A DNA stretch of 40,222 bases from positions 1 to 40,222 of the IMG/VR virus record IMGVR_UViG_3300025137_000086; one strand, given 5' to 3'. Of this stretch, positions 29,622-40,030 are shown in pieces. The notes beneath the pieces were generated by a model. That model saw only the letters and a program-made list of their open reading frames with translations, was not told the origin of the DNA and did not search any database. Both the position numbers and the translations under genes were made by a program. Source of the DNA: a virus. Within the stretch, counting starts at the first letter, position 1; each line of letters begins with the position of its first letter.

Positions 29622-31465
29622 TGGCTTACAAATCAAAAGTTACTAATAAATATATGGGCTCTAGTTTTGCTGGACGAGTTAATCCTGGGAATGAGAACTC
29701 ACTTACACAACTAGTAAAAACTTTAAGAGAAACTGACAGAGCTGTTAGTAATGCTGTTCCAAAATATAAAGAGAAGCAAATAGAAAAAGCTGAAGAGCAT
29801 TTAGAATATTTAAAAACTACAATGTCTCCTGAAGATTTAAATGCACACATCTTAGAAGGCAACGACCCAATACTATCTAACAAATGGGCTACCTCAGTTG
29901 TGGAAGGTAATGTAGGACGTTTTCAAGCGGGTGAAGCTATCGCTAAAATTAGAGCAGGCATGGGTGACTATGATTATGAAAAACAAACCTTAAGAGAATT
30001 TTATGCACCACAAATACCAGATATGTCTTCTAAAAGTTCAGCATACAAGAATGGTTTTTCGGTAGCGTTTAACAATTGGTCTACAGGTGAGTATATGAAA
30101 GATGCAGACATGAGAGGTAAAAAAGCTGAAGAGAAAAAAGTTAATAATGTTGTTAAGTTTATGGATAACACCGTTACTGATATGGATGATTATTGGGAAA
30201 CTTTAAATTCATTCAACTCACAACTTCCAAATACTGCTGGTCAGGAAAATAAATATATGACCAATGACCAATTAAATAATGCTGCATTACAACACGCAAA
30301 GTTTCTTGTTCAAAGCGCAACTTCGGTAGAACATTTTGATAAGGCTATGACTATCTTAAACAGTGACAGAGGTGTTGGTAAAAATGGTCAACAACTTGGT
30401 TCACTTATAGGCACAAAAAGAGAAGACATAGGACAACTAGTGTCAGCTATAAGTGCTGAACGATATAGATTTGAAGACAGAGAAATTAAAAAACAGGATT
30501 ATCAAGACCAAGAAGATATTAAAAATCTATTTGTTCAAGCTTTTGTTGATACAGACCTAAACGATGATGAAGCTCTGAATAAACTTAGAAAACAAATACA
30601 AATAATAGACCCAGCTTCTGTAGCAACTTTTGACAGGCTTAATGATTTAGAAAGAGATGCGATGGCTGGAGAGGGTGCTAAATCTGCTTTCCTTCTTTCT
30701 ATTGCTAGAGGTGATTACAATGATGATATAGGCAAAATGATAAAAGATTTTGAAGCAGGTCAATACCCAAGAAGTATGCTTAACCAAACATTAAGCGTTT
30801 GGGGAGATTCACATAGAAGAAGTCAAACAGGTGAAGACCCAATTTACTTTAATAATAAAACTTACAGTAATGGCACAGATTTAATTAACGCTTCAATTGC
30901 TAAATCATTTACAGGATTAGGAGGACTACTTTCTGAAAACTATAAAGAAGCAGTTCGTAATTCTACATTTTATATTCAATCAAGTATTTTAGAGTTTGAA
31001 GCTGAAGGCGACAAAACAAATAATGACAGAAGAATATTTATGCAAGAACTTGGAGATTATGTAAGTAAAATGTTTGTAGATAAGAATGTTACAGACCCAA
31101 GCTTTGCAGATTTTACTACTGTTCAAGAAGTGAGTGACCTTGATACTAACGCAGTTGTTAGTGGCTTAGAGCAAACATTACCACAATTCGATATGTTTGA
31201 ATTAATAAATACAAACTTAGGAGACATTAATCGTCTCGATGAAGAAGCTGTAGCCAACGCAACTAATCAGATATTACAAGAGCAAGTGTATCCACAAATT
31301 GCGCAAGCAGTTATTGACCAGCTACCAGCAACTGTTGCTGAGAATGCAGAACAGTTTTTCGCCGCAATGCCTGAAATGCAATATAATGATTTAGCTATAG
31401 CAATGGGTCTTACTTATAAACAATTATATGATGCAATGGCTCAATACTTTGTGAGCCAGCAATAA
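29621..31465 (+). CDS. Internal virion protein C (T7 gp15-like)
   Basis: 614 aa (T7 gp15 is 747). A soluble, mainly helical core protein; the N-terminus SFAGRVNPGNENSLTQLVKT resembles marine T7-like gp15 proteins. Acidic helical repeats fill most of the chain. It would form the periplasmic tunnel together with the gp16-like protein. ATG overlaps the previous stop (TAATG), and the next gene overlaps its stop. Confidence 0.82.
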   Translation: MAYKSKVTNKYMGSSFAGRVNPGNENSLTQLVKTLRETDRAVSNAVPKYKEKQIEKAEEHLEYLKTTMSPEDLNAHILEGNDPILSNKWATSVVEGNVGRFQAGEAIAKIRAGMGDYDYEKQTLREFYAPQIPDMSSKSSAYKNGFSVAFNNWSTGEYMKDADMRGKKAEEKKVNNVVKFMDNTVTDMDDYWETLNSFNSQLPNTAGQENKYMTNDQLNNAALQHAKFLVQSATSVEHFDKAMTILNSDRGVGKNGQQLGSLIGTKREDIGQLVSAISAERYRFEDREIKKQDYQDQEDIKNLFVQAFVDTDLNDDEALNKLRKQIQIIDPASVATFDRLNDLERDAMAGEGAKSAFLLSIARGDYNDDIGKMIKDFEAGQYPRSMLNQTLSVWGDSHRRSQTGEDPIYFNNKTYSNGTDLINASIAKSFTGLGGLLSENYKEAVRNSTFYIQSSILEFEAEGDKTNNDRRIFMQELGDYVSKMFVDKNVTDPSFADFTTVQEVSDLDTNAVVSGLEQTLPQFDMFELINTNLGDINRLDEEAVANATNQILQEQVYPQIAQAVIDQLPATVAENAEQFFAAMPEMQYNDLAIAMGLTYKQLYDAMAQYFVSQQ

Positions 31466-34400
31466 TGGTAGATTTCACAATAGGAGCTGAAGAAAGCTTT
31501 GAAAGAAATATAGGTGTTGGTTATATAGGCACTCAAGGGCAAATAGAAAAAGCAAAGTTTAATGAAGACGCCTTAGAAACACTTACCTCACAAGACTTCG
31601 TAAACACTCTTAAAGACTACTATACCTATAGAGACGGAGATGATTTCCAAATTGATGATGATGCCGATGCAATTGATTATTTTTACAATGATAGAACATG
31701 GCGTAATAATAATGTTGTCTCAATGGGAAAAGATTTATCACAAGTTATGGGTGAAGATGACCCTAAACGTTTAGAGCAGTTTGCAAAAATAAATAATGTT
31801 TATCAGAACCTTCCTAGCTTTTGGAATGACCCAAATAGAGACTTTGGTGAATGGCTTATAGATTTTGGAGGAGCATTATTAATAGACCCAGTCAATCTCA
31901 TTGGCTTTGGTGTTGGTGGACAAGCAGCAAAGAAAGCTTACCAACTGGAATTAAAAAAGCGTTTAAAAAATAAAGTTGCAGGAAAAATAAATCAAAAGAT
32001 TTTTGAAAACTCAGCAAAAGCTGCAAACAAAAAAGCTTTCAATGCTGCACTTATAAAAGGTGGCGTGTATGAAGGATTAACTACAGGTGCGATTACAGGA
32101 GCGTCTGACACAATATTACAACACACAGCTATAAACGCAGGTGTGCAAGAAAAATTTGATTTTGGTAGACTAGGAGTAGCTACTGCATTTGGTACAGGCT
32201 TTGGAACTGTATTTGGTGCTGCTTTCTCTGCTGGTAGTTTTAAGTTTGCCTTAAGAGGACAAAAGAAGGCAGGCATTAAAAACTTAGAAGACATTCACAA
32301 TTTTGGATTTGATGAACTAAATGGAACGCGATTGTTTTCTGACTTAACTGAACCCAAATCAAAAGGTCAGCGATACCAAGACAAGTCAGCAGAAGAGATT
32401 GCAAACATTAAAGAATACAACACCATTAAAGCTAAAGGCACAGATGACTACATCAAAAAATTAAGAGAAGTAGCACAAGAACCGGGAGGAAAACCTCCTA
32501 AAGAAAAGTTTAACTACGAGAGATGGGCTGAGGGAGATAAAAACCACACACCTGTTCAAATGATTAAAGTTTTAGCTCGAGAGTTATCTGCAAAGATGGA
32601 TGCAGACATCGAGATGAAAAATTTTCAACAGATAAGAGAAGAAGCTACACTTGTAGGTTTAAATCCAGAAGAGCTTATAAAAAATATTAAAAAGTTTGGA
32701 GACAGTAAAATAGCCGGTGAGATGTTGGCTATGCGTCAACTTATAAAAAAAGAGTCTGATGATATGGTTAAGCTTGCCCGACAAATAGATAATGAACACA
32801 TAACTAGAGTAGAGGTTAAAGAATTTACAAATGAGTTTATGGCTAGGAGAGAAATGATTTCTCAGTTGTTATTTATACAAAAGAGTGCGCAATCAACTTT
32901 AGGTACAGCTCTTGCATCACAGAGACAAATTGTTGATGAAAGTAAGGCAGTACGATTATTAATTGAGCCAGAAGATATAGAAATGGCTAGAAAATTAGAT
33001 GGCAACCCTGAAGACTATATGCGAGCTGTTGCAAAACTTGATGATGACAACCACGTTATTCTTGCATTACAGAATGCAGAAAAAGTTGATAAGTGGGATT
33101 TAGCTGCAGAGTATGTAAACAACAATTTACTTTCTAGCCCGGATACACACATCTTAAACATTGCCTCTGGACTAATGCAAACACAATGGAAGCCATTGGT
33201 TATGTTAGTGCGTGCTGCTTATATGACACCTGTTAATAAGAAAAGAGCACAAGTCATTGCGAATGAAGCTATTGAAACTTATGTGTTTCAATATGTTTAC
33301 ACATTAGAAGGAATTCGTGCTGCATACAAAAGTTTCAGAGCTGGGCGTCCAATCCTAGATAGTCGTTCATTAAAATATGATAGCAACATAAGACAAGGAC
33401 AATTAGATAATTATTTAACTGCTATGGTAAAACTTTTAACGCCAAGCAATGGAATTGGTAGAGCTGGACGTTTCGTTGCAAACATTCCTATCAAATTAAT
33501 TACATCCCCCTTAAGAGTATTATCTGCAGGTGATGAATTTATGAAGTCTATGACTTTTAAAGCTAGAGCTGCAGCGCAAGTTAATTCACGTATTGCTAGG
33601 GAAAATCCTGAAGTCTTTACAAGGTTAGATAATTTCACAACTGCTAGAGGTGCAAAAGACATTCAAGCTTATAAAGAGTTAGCTAGTCGATATATGAAAG
33701 AGTATATGGATGAAACAGGTCAGGCGCGTTCAACAGTTCAATCAAATAAAGCATCTGTCAAATCAGATGTCTTAGCTGACCAAGATAAATTAGAAATCAA
33801 TGACCCATTATTTTATGCAAGAGAAGCTACATACACACAACCTGCTACATCACAAGCGCAAAAAGCTGATGGTACATTTGAAGGTGCTGTAGAAGGCAGA
33901 GTTACTGGTGCAGTTCTTGACTTTACTAATAAGCACAGATGGACACGTGCCATGGGATTACACTTTATTAATACGCCATCAAACTTAATCAGATGGAATT
34001 TTCAACATCTACCCATCTTTGGAAAATACCAATTTCAAATGAAACAAATGCTTAAGAAAAATTCAGATGGTGATTTTATAAATCCTGAAGCTGCTGCAGA
34101 AGCCAATGCAAGAATTACGATGGGTTGGGCTTTATGGGTTGGAGCATTCACTGCCGCTATTTATGGCAAGACAACAGGTGGTGGTTCAAGAGATTACAGA
34201 CAAAATAAAGAAAAAGAAAATTTAACAGGATGGCAACCTTATGCTTATAAAGGGAAAGATGGCCGTTACATTAGTATGAACAGGCTAGACCCATTCTTTA
34301 CACCGTTTGCAATTGCTGCAGACATGGTAGATGCGATGGGTGACTTCTTAGAATACAACGAAGATTTAACACCATACCAAGAGAGTAGAATGACAGAGCT

Positions 34401-35229
34401 TTCTATGGCTGTGATAGCAAGCATGACAAGAAACTTTACATCTAAATTCTATACAAAAGGAATGTTAGAGACCGCAGACTTATTGTTGGGTGATGGCTTA
34501 ATGATGACGCGTGACCCAGAACGAAAGTCAGGAATGTTTTTTGGTAGAACTTTATTTAAGTTCTTACCTTTGTCAGGAATGATGCGTTACAACAACAGAG
34601 TTTTTGATGAATACAATCGTGAGCTTTGGACATTTACAGACCAACTAAAAACATACAACCCATTAGATGACCCAGATGCTGTTATGCCTGAGCGTAATAT
34701 GTTTGGTGAAAAGATTAGCCGTAAGAATGGATGGTTATTTGGATTAGGTGGTCAAACAGGATTATGGTCTTCACCATTTGCTATGACAAACTTTAAGAAT
34801 ACTGCTGTAGCTAAATTCTTTGAAGACAGAGAAGTGGAATACAGACGCCCATCTAAGATAGACAAAAATAGCAAGATTAACTTAAAAAACTTAAGAAATA
34901 CCAAAGGACAAACTGCTTACGATAGATGGATGGAGCTTAAGGAAGAAGTGAAGATTAATTATCAGGGCAAAAAGAGAGGTCTTAAAGATATTGTAGAGTT
35001 TATGGTTATGAATAAGCGAAGTAACTTATACAAAAACTTACCAGCAGGTGTTGTTGAGGGTAAAGACTTTAGGCAAGATGCTTTAGTTAATCTGGTTAGA
35101 CAGTTTGAAAATGCAGCTTATGACTTAATGACGCAAGAATTTCCACAGATAGAAAAAGAAACTATTCGAAGAAATGAGTCAATCCAAAATGCTTCAAGGA
35201 ACGCCCTTGATGCCTTTTTAAACAATTAA
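31465..35229 (+). CDS. Internal virion protein D, DNA ejection motor (T7 gp16-like)
   Basis: 1254 aa (T7 gp16 is 1318). The N-terminus does not look like the lytic transglycosylase domain of T7 gp16. It has acidic sequence followed by hydrophobic and Gly-rich stretches (about 138-160, FGGALLIDPVNLIGFGVGGQ; about 225-265, GVATAFGTGFGTVFGAAFSA). The latter may insert in the inner membrane. The C-terminal half has WNFQHLPIFGKYQFQMKQML and conserved aromatic segments. It is the last of the four core genes and the longest protein here. Confidence 0.85.
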   Translation: MVDFTIGAEESFERNIGVGYIGTQGQIEKAKFNEDALETLTSQDFVNTLKDYYTYRDGDDFQIDDDADAIDYFYNDRTWRNNNVVSMGKDLSQVMGEDDPKRLEQFAKINNVYQNLPSFWNDPNRDFGEWLIDFGGALLIDPVNLIGFGVGGQAAKKAYQLELKKRLKNKVAGKINQKIFENSAKAANKKAFNAALIKGGVYEGLTTGAITGASDTILQHTAINAGVQEKFDFGRLGVATAFGTGFGTVFGAAFSAGSFKFALRGQKKAGIKNLEDIHNFGFDELNGTRLFSDLTEPKSKGQRYQDKSAEEIANIKEYNTIKAKGTDDYIKKLREVAQEPGGKPPKEKFNYERWAEGDKNHTPVQMIKVLARELSAKMDADIEMKNFQQIREEATLVGLNPEELIKNIKKFGDSKIAGEMLAMRQLIKKESDDMVKLARQIDNEHITRVEVKEFTNEFMARREMISQLLFIQKSAQSTLGTALASQRQIVDESKAVRLLIEPEDIEMARKLDGNPEDYMRAVAKLDDDNHVILALQNAEKVDKWDLAAEYVNNNLLSSPDTHILNIASGLMQTQWKPLVMLVRAAYMTPVNKKRAQVIANEAIETYVFQYVYTLEGIRAAYKSFRAGRPILDSRSLKYDSNIRQGQLDNYLTAMVKLLTPSNGIGRAGRFVANIPIKLITSPLRVLSAGDEFMKSMTFKARAAAQVNSRIARENPEVFTRLDNFTTARGAKDIQAYKELASRYMKEYMDETGQARSTVQSNKASVKSDVLADQDKLEINDPLFYAREATYTQPATSQAQKADGTFEGAVEGRVTGAVLDFTNKHRWTRAMGLHFINTPSNLIRWNFQHLPIFGKYQFQMKQMLKKNSDGDFINPEAAAEANARITMGWALWVGAFTAAIYGKTTGGGSRDYRQNKEKENLTGWQPYAYKGKDGRYISMNRLDPFFTPFAIAADMVDAMGDFLEYNEDLTPYQESRMTELSMAVIASMTRNFTSKFYTKGMLETADLLLGDGLMMTRDPERKSGMFFGRTLFKFLPLSGMMRYNNRVFDEYNRELWTFTDQLKTYNPLDDPDAVMPERNMFGEKISRKNGWLFGLGGQTGLWSSPFAMTNFKNTAVAKFFEDREVEYRRPSKIDKNSKINLKNLRNTKGQTAYDRWMELKEEVKINYQGKKRGLKDIVEFMVMNKRSNLYKNLPAGVVEGKDFRQDALVNLVRQFENAAYDLMTQEFPQIEKETIRRNESIQNASRNALDAFLNN

Positions 35230-35230
35230 T

Positions 35231-35255
35231 CAAAAGTACCCGTCTTAGAAGAATA
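35231..35255 (+). repeat. 25-bp exact repeat, copy 2, candidate phage promoter
   Basis: Identical to 20861-20885. Here it lies in the short gap between the gp16-like stop and the tail-fibre ribosome site, free of coding, which argues for a transcription signal. Confidence 0.6.
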
Positions 35256-35275
35256 TTCACAAATAAGGAGATAAA

Positions 35276-38200
35276 ATGGCAAATAGCTTTGTACGTTACA
35301 CAGGTAACGGAAGTACGACCGCATACGCGATACCGTTTAGTTATCGAGTAGCAGGTGACTTAACTGTCACAATTAATGCTAGCGCTACAACTGCTTTTAC
35401 CTTTAATGCTGCCGGGACAACTCTTACATTTAATACAGCTCCCGCAAACGCATCCGCTATTGAGATTAGACGTTCAACCAGTCAAGCTTCAAGACTTACA
35501 GATTATAGCTCTGGTTCAGTGCTTACAGAAAGTGACTTAGATACAGATAGTACCCAAGCATTCTTTATGGGACAGGAAGCGATTGATGATGCTGGAGATA
35601 AAATTAAGATTGATAGTGCAGACTTCCAATGGGACGCAACTAGTAAAAGAATTAAAAATGTAACTGACCCATCGGGGGCACAAGATGTTGCAACCAAAAA
35701 CTATTTAGAAAACACATTTCTTACAACTGCAAATAAAGCAGCGCTCACAACTATTAACGCAAACATTGCTAATATCAATGCAGTAAACTCTAATGCCAGT
35801 AATGTAAATGCTGTATCTGCAAACAATGCAAACGTAACAACTGTAGCTAATAATATTGGCTCAGTTAATACTGTTGCCACAGATATTACTAAAGTTATTG
35901 CTGTAGCTAATGATTTAGCTGAAGCGGTTTCTGAAATTGAAACTGTTGCAGATGACTTAAACGAAACAACTTCTGAAATTGACACTGTTTCTAATAACAT
36001 AGCTGATGTAAATACTGTTGGTGGAATATCTGCTAACGTCAGTACGGTAGCTGGTATAAGTGGGAATGTTACAACTGTTGCTGGTATATCTTCTAATGTT
36101 ACTGCTGTAGCTAACAATTCAACAAACATAAATGCTGTAAATTCAAATTCAACTAATATTAATGCAGTAAATTCTAATAGCTCAAACATTAATACTGTAG
36201 CTGGAAACAATTCAAACATAAATACTGTGGCTGGAATAGACTCAGATGTAACTAGCGTAGCTGGCATATCTTCTGCAGTAACTGCCGTAAATTCAAACTC
36301 TTCAAATATAAATACCGTTTCAGGTAACAACTCCAATGTATCAACTGTCGCTGGCATATCAGGCAACGTATCTACTGTAGCTGGAATAGCTTCAAACGTT
36401 ACTGCTGTAGCTGGTGATGCAACTGATATTGGTGCTGTAGCTGCTAAAGCAACTCAAATAGGATTACTTGGAACTACTGACGCTGTAGCTGACATGAATA
36501 CTCTTGGAACTGCTGATGTCGTTAATGACATGAACGTACTTGGTACTTCAGCTAATGTTACTAACATGGACACCGTTGCTGGAATATCAGGCAATGTAAC
36601 CACTGCTGCGGGTATTTCAGGAAACATTACAACTGTCGCTGGTATATCTTCAGACGTAACTTCTGTTGCTGGTATTTCTAGTACAGTCAGTGCTGTAAAC
36701 TCAAACTCTTCAAACATTAATGCGGTTAATAGTAATAGCTCTAACATAAACACTGTTGCTGCTAATAATTCTAATATAACAACTGTAGCTAATGCAGATA
36801 CAGCCATTAGTTCAGTAGCTGGTAATGCAACTAATATAAATGCAGTTAATAGTAATAGCTCCAATATAAATACAGTAGCTGCAAATGATTCTAATATAAC
36901 AACTGTAGCTAATGCAGATTCAAATGTAACTGCAGTAGCTGGTAATGCTTCTAATATTAATACTGTTGCTGGTGCAATTACTAACGTAAACACCGTAAGC
37001 GGAAACATTGCTAACGTGAATACAGTAGCGAGTAACCTTGCTTCGGTTAATACATTCGGTGAACAGTATCGTATTGGTTCTTCAGACCCCACGACTTCTT
37101 TAGATGAAGGAGATTTATTTTATAATTCAACAAACAATACTTTAAAAGTTTATGACGGGACTGGTTGGACTGCAGGTGTAACTGCGGGCTCAGGTTTCTT
37201 ACCACTAACAGGTGGTGGATTGTCAGGAGCATTAACAACAAACTCAACTGTAGACGGAAGAGACATTGCTACTGATGGAACTAAGTTAGACGGTATCGAA
37301 GCTAGTGCAACTGCTGACCAAACTAATGATGAAATAAAAGCAGCCGTAGAAGCTGCAAGTGATTCAAATACATTCACTGATGCTGACCATACTAAATTAA
37401 ATGCTATTGAAGCTAGTGCAACTGCTGACCAAACAGGAGCAGAAATTAAATCTGCTTATGAAGGTGAAAGTAACACCAATGCTTTTACTGACGCTTTACA
37501 AACTAAATTAAATGGTATTGAGACAAGTGCAACTGCTGACCAAACTAAATCTGATATTGACGCTTTAAATATTGACGCTGACACCTTAGACGGACAACAT
37601 GGCTCATATTATACGGGGTATGCTGATACTGCTGTTAGCAATTTAGTTGATTCATCACCTACTGCTTTAAATACTTTAAATGAATTAGCAGCAGCTCTTG
37701 GAGATGATGCAAACTTTTCAACTACAGTAACCAATAGCATTGCAGCTAAGCTGCCTTTAGCTGGTGGTACTATGACTGGTGCTTTAGATGTGCAAGATGA
37801 AATAACAGCAGACGGAATTACTATGGGAGATGACCAAAAAGTAAAACTTGGTAATGCTAGTGATTTAGAGATTTACCACAATGGTAGCCATTCTTTTATA
37901 TCAAATTCAACAGGCGATTTTAATATAATAAATGATGTAAGCGGTAGCAGTATTTATATACAACCTAAATTAAATGAAAATGCTATTAAATGTGATTATG
38001 ATGGTGCTGTAAGAATCTATCATGATAATACTCAAAAGTTTCAAACAACCACTGCTGGAACATCAGTTTCAGGAAACATAGCTGTTTCTGGAACAGTAGA
38101 CGGCGTAGATATTGCAGCAAGAGACGCAGTACTAACTTCTACAACTACAACTGCAAACTCTGCCAATACAACTGCTAACGCCGCATTACCAAAAGCTGGT

Positions 38201-39022
38201 GGAGCAATGACTGGTGACCTTGCTATGGCTGCCAACGATATTAATGTAAACGATAACGGTAAAGTGCAATTTGGTAATAGCAATGATTTACAAATCTACC
38301 ATGATGGTTCTGATTCTTATATTAAAGATGCTGGAACAGGTTTTATGGTAATTAGTGCAACAGATTTTTTACTTCAAAATGCTGCCAATAGTGCAAACTA
38401 TATGAAAGCATTTAATGGTGCAGCAGTAGAATTATATCATAACGGCAGCAAAAAATTCGAAACAGCATCAGGCGGTGCTACTGTAACTGGAACACTAACT
38501 GCAACAACCCTTACTGGAAACATACAAGGTAACTCGTTAAGTTCTGCACAAGTAACAAATGCTTTAGGCTTTACACCACCAAGTTCTGACAGCAACACAA
38601 CTTATTCTGCTGGTACAGGAATGTCTCTATCAGGAACAACTTTTAATTGTACGATTGATGCTCCTTCCGAAGTTGGACTAGGCAATTTATCTTCTAGTGG
38701 AAATAATTTAAGTGGTAATTTTACTGCTACAGGAAACGTCACAGCGTACTCAGACCAAAGATTAAAGTCAGGTATCAAAACAATCGACAATGCGTTAGAC
38801 AAAGTATCACAAATGCGTGGTGTCACATTTTATAAAGACGGAGAATTTTCTAGTGGTGTTATCGCACAAGAAATGGAGCAAGTTGCACCAGAGTTAGTAA
38901 TGAACGGAGAATATAAATCTGTTGCTTATGGAAATACTGTTGGCTATCTCATTGAAGCAATCAAAGAATTAAAAGCTGAAGTTGCAGACTTAAAATGCAA
39001 AAAAAATTGTGAGTGTGAATAG
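35276..39022 (+). CDS. Tail fibre with decapeptide repeats and S74 chaperone domain
   Basis: 1248 aa; binds the host receptor. Residues 1-145 match the T7 gp17 N-terminal attachment domain (MANSFVRYTGNGSTTAYAIP, SRLTDYSSGSVLTESDLD). About 155-600 are tandem decapeptides, consensus NSSN(I/V)NTVAG with variants, likely a beta-helical or triple-stranded shaft. Three longer repeats with GIEASATADQT follow (about 650-780), then two IYHxGSxS(F/Y)I repeats. The end, from AYSDQRLKSGIKTIDNALDK (about 1157), is an intramolecular chaperone of the S74 family with the Ser-Lys dyad S1159 and K1164. It should cut itself off after trimer folding. AAGGAG ribosome site. Confidence 0.93.
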   Translation: MANSFVRYTGNGSTTAYAIPFSYRVAGDLTVTINASATTAFTFNAAGTTLTFNTAPANASAIEIRRSTSQASRLTDYSSGSVLTESDLDTDSTQAFFMGQEAIDDAGDKIKIDSADFQWDATSKRIKNVTDPSGAQDVATKNYLENTFLTTANKAALTTINANIANINAVNSNASNVNAVSANNANVTTVANNIGSVNTVATDITKVIAVANDLAEAVSEIETVADDLNETTSEIDTVSNNIADVNTVGGISANVSTVAGISGNVTTVAGISSNVTAVANNSTNINAVNSNSTNINAVNSNSSNINTVAGNNSNINTVAGIDSDVTSVAGISSAVTAVNSNSSNINTVSGNNSNVSTVAGISGNVSTVAGIASNVTAVAGDATDIGAVAAKATQIGLLGTTDAVADMNTLGTADVVNDMNVLGTSANVTNMDTVAGISGNVTTAAGISGNITTVAGISSDVTSVAGISSTVSAVNSNSSNINAVNSNSSNINTVAANNSNITTVANADTAISSVAGNATNINAVNSNSSNINTVAANDSNITTVANADSNVTAVAGNASNINTVAGAITNVNTVSGNIANVNTVASNLASVNTFGEQYRIGSSDPTTSLDEGDLFYNSTNNTLKVYDGTGWTAGVTAGSGFLPLTGGGLSGALTTNSTVDGRDIATDGTKLDGIEASATADQTNDEIKAAVEAASDSNTFTDADHTKLNAIEASATADQTGAEIKSAYEGESNTNAFTDALQTKLNGIETSATADQTKSDIDALNIDADTLDGQHGSYYTGYADTAVSNLVDSSPTALNTLNELAAALGDDANFSTTVTNSIAAKLPLAGGTMTGALDVQDEITADGITMGDDQKVKLGNASDLEIYHNGSHSFISNSTGDFNIINDVSGSSIYIQPKLNENAIKCDYDGAVRIYHDNTQKFQTTTAGTSVSGNIAVSGTVDGVDIAARDAVLTSTTTTANSANTTANAALPKAGGAMTGDLAMAANDINVNDNGKVQFGNSNDLQIYHDGSDSYIKDAGTGFMVISATDFLLQNAANSANYMKAFNGAAVELYHNGSKKFETASGGATVTGTLTATTLTGNIQGNSLSSAQVTNALGFTPPSSDSNTTYSAGTGMSLSGTTFNCTIDAPSEVGLGNLSSSGNNLSGNFTATGNVTAYSDQRLKSGIKTIDNALDKVSQMRGVTFYKDGEFSSGVIAQEMEQVAPELVMNGEYKSVAYGNTVGYLIEAIKELKAEVADLKCKKNCECE

Positions 39023-39678
39023 TGACTATTGTAAGCTCAGGGGCAATTTCAATTAATTCTCTTGTTGGAGAATACGGTGGCTCAACCCCACATTCAATGA
39101 ACGAATATTACAAAGGCGGTAGCTTAGTATTAAATCACAGCAACAATGCTAACGTACCTACTAGTGGTACAATACAACTTGATGATTTTTATGGTCAAAG
39201 CAATGCTCAACCTTTTGACGCTAGTATTGCTGGTACTGCTGGTACAGCAAGTTTTGGCGGTAAAGACTTTACCAATACATTTAAAGGGGTAAACAGAATT
39301 AATACAGGTGGTATAAGTGCTGCAGCTTATGGCTCTTGGTCAGATGATGATTTTACTAATCCAAGCAATAGTTCATCTTTTGTAATTCAAACTCTTGAGA
39401 CTACTACTAGTAATGCCTTTAGTGGAGTGTCTGTTAAAATTCAAACAGACGGAGACTTTTCAAGCAGTTCTTCTTTTTCTAATGCTACTGGGTGGCGTTA
39501 TGTAAAATTAGGCACAACCATAATTTTTGATAGTAATGATATGGCTTCAAATGGGGTAACTTATAGTTCAGGTTTTATCACAGGAGCAAACACTACTTTT
39601 CAAATAGCTGCCAGTGCTAATTCACACAGTAATCAGATGCCAAGTTCAGGAACTTTTACTGCAACTTTAAGTAATTAA
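39022..39678 (+). CDS. Tail-associated structural protein, 218 aa
   Basis: GTG 39022 overlaps the fibre stop. The N-terminus (ISINSLVGEYGGSTPHSMNE, then YYKGGSLVL and VPTSGTIQLDDFYG) is a recurring motif of marine-phage tail or baseplate-linked proteins. The remainder is Ser/Thr/Asn-rich beta sequence (SSSFSNATGWRYVKLGTTII). Probably a fibre-associated or receptor-binding accessory; exact role unknown. Confidence 0.65.
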   Translation: MTIVSSGAISINSLVGEYGGSTPHSMNEYYKGGSLVLNHSNNANVPTSGTIQLDDFYGQSNAQPFDASIAGTAGTASFGGKDFTNTFKGVNRINTGGISAAAYGSWSDDDFTNPSNSSSFVIQTLETTTSNAFSGVSVKIQTDGDFSSSSSFSNATGWRYVKLGTTIIFDSNDMASNGVTYSSGFITGANTTFQIAASANSHSNQMPSSGTFTATLSN

Positions 39679-39679
39679 T

Positions 39680-40030
39680 ATGATTTTAGAATATGAAAAA
39701 AAACAAACTATATATGCTGAAAAAGTCTGTGAGCATGTTGTCAATGGCGTAATTGTTTTTGATGATTTAATTAGAACTGATTATATACCAACTAATTTTT
39801 CTGCTACTCCAAAAAATTTTTTTCTAAGAGATAAACATAACGATTGGGATAAAATACGCACCAAGTTTGAAAATAAAATTTTAGATGAATGGTTTGTTGA
39901 GCTTGGTTATGATTCAGCAAAACATTATTTAAATAAAAAAACTAAAACAATAATTGAATTAACTGATGACATAATCGGTTTTACTGCAATTTCGGAACAT
40001 ACAACACATAACACTAGTAAGGAACTATGA
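39680..40030 (+). CDS. Hypothetical protein, 116 aa
   Basis: ATG 39680 lies 1 nt after the previous stop, and the stop overlaps the next ATG (40027). A soluble protein with mixed charge (MILEYEKKQTIYAEKVCEHV...), including DKHNDWDKIRTKFENKILDE. No family recognised. It belongs to the fibre-proximal accessory block, a region that often varies between related phages. Confidence 0.6.
   Translation: MILEYEKKQTIYAEKVCEHVVNGVIVFDDLIRTDYIPTNFSATPKNFFLRDKHNDWDKIRTKFENKILDEWFVELGYDSAKHYLNKKTKTIIELTDDIIGFTAISEHTTHNTSKEL

Noticed and set aside
35701-37092. Long minus-strand open frames (over 200 codons) across the tail-fibre repeats
   Set aside because: They mirror the decapeptide repeats in the opposite frame, give low-complexity Ala/Thr/Val/Glu proteins, lack ribosome sites, and oppose the operon.
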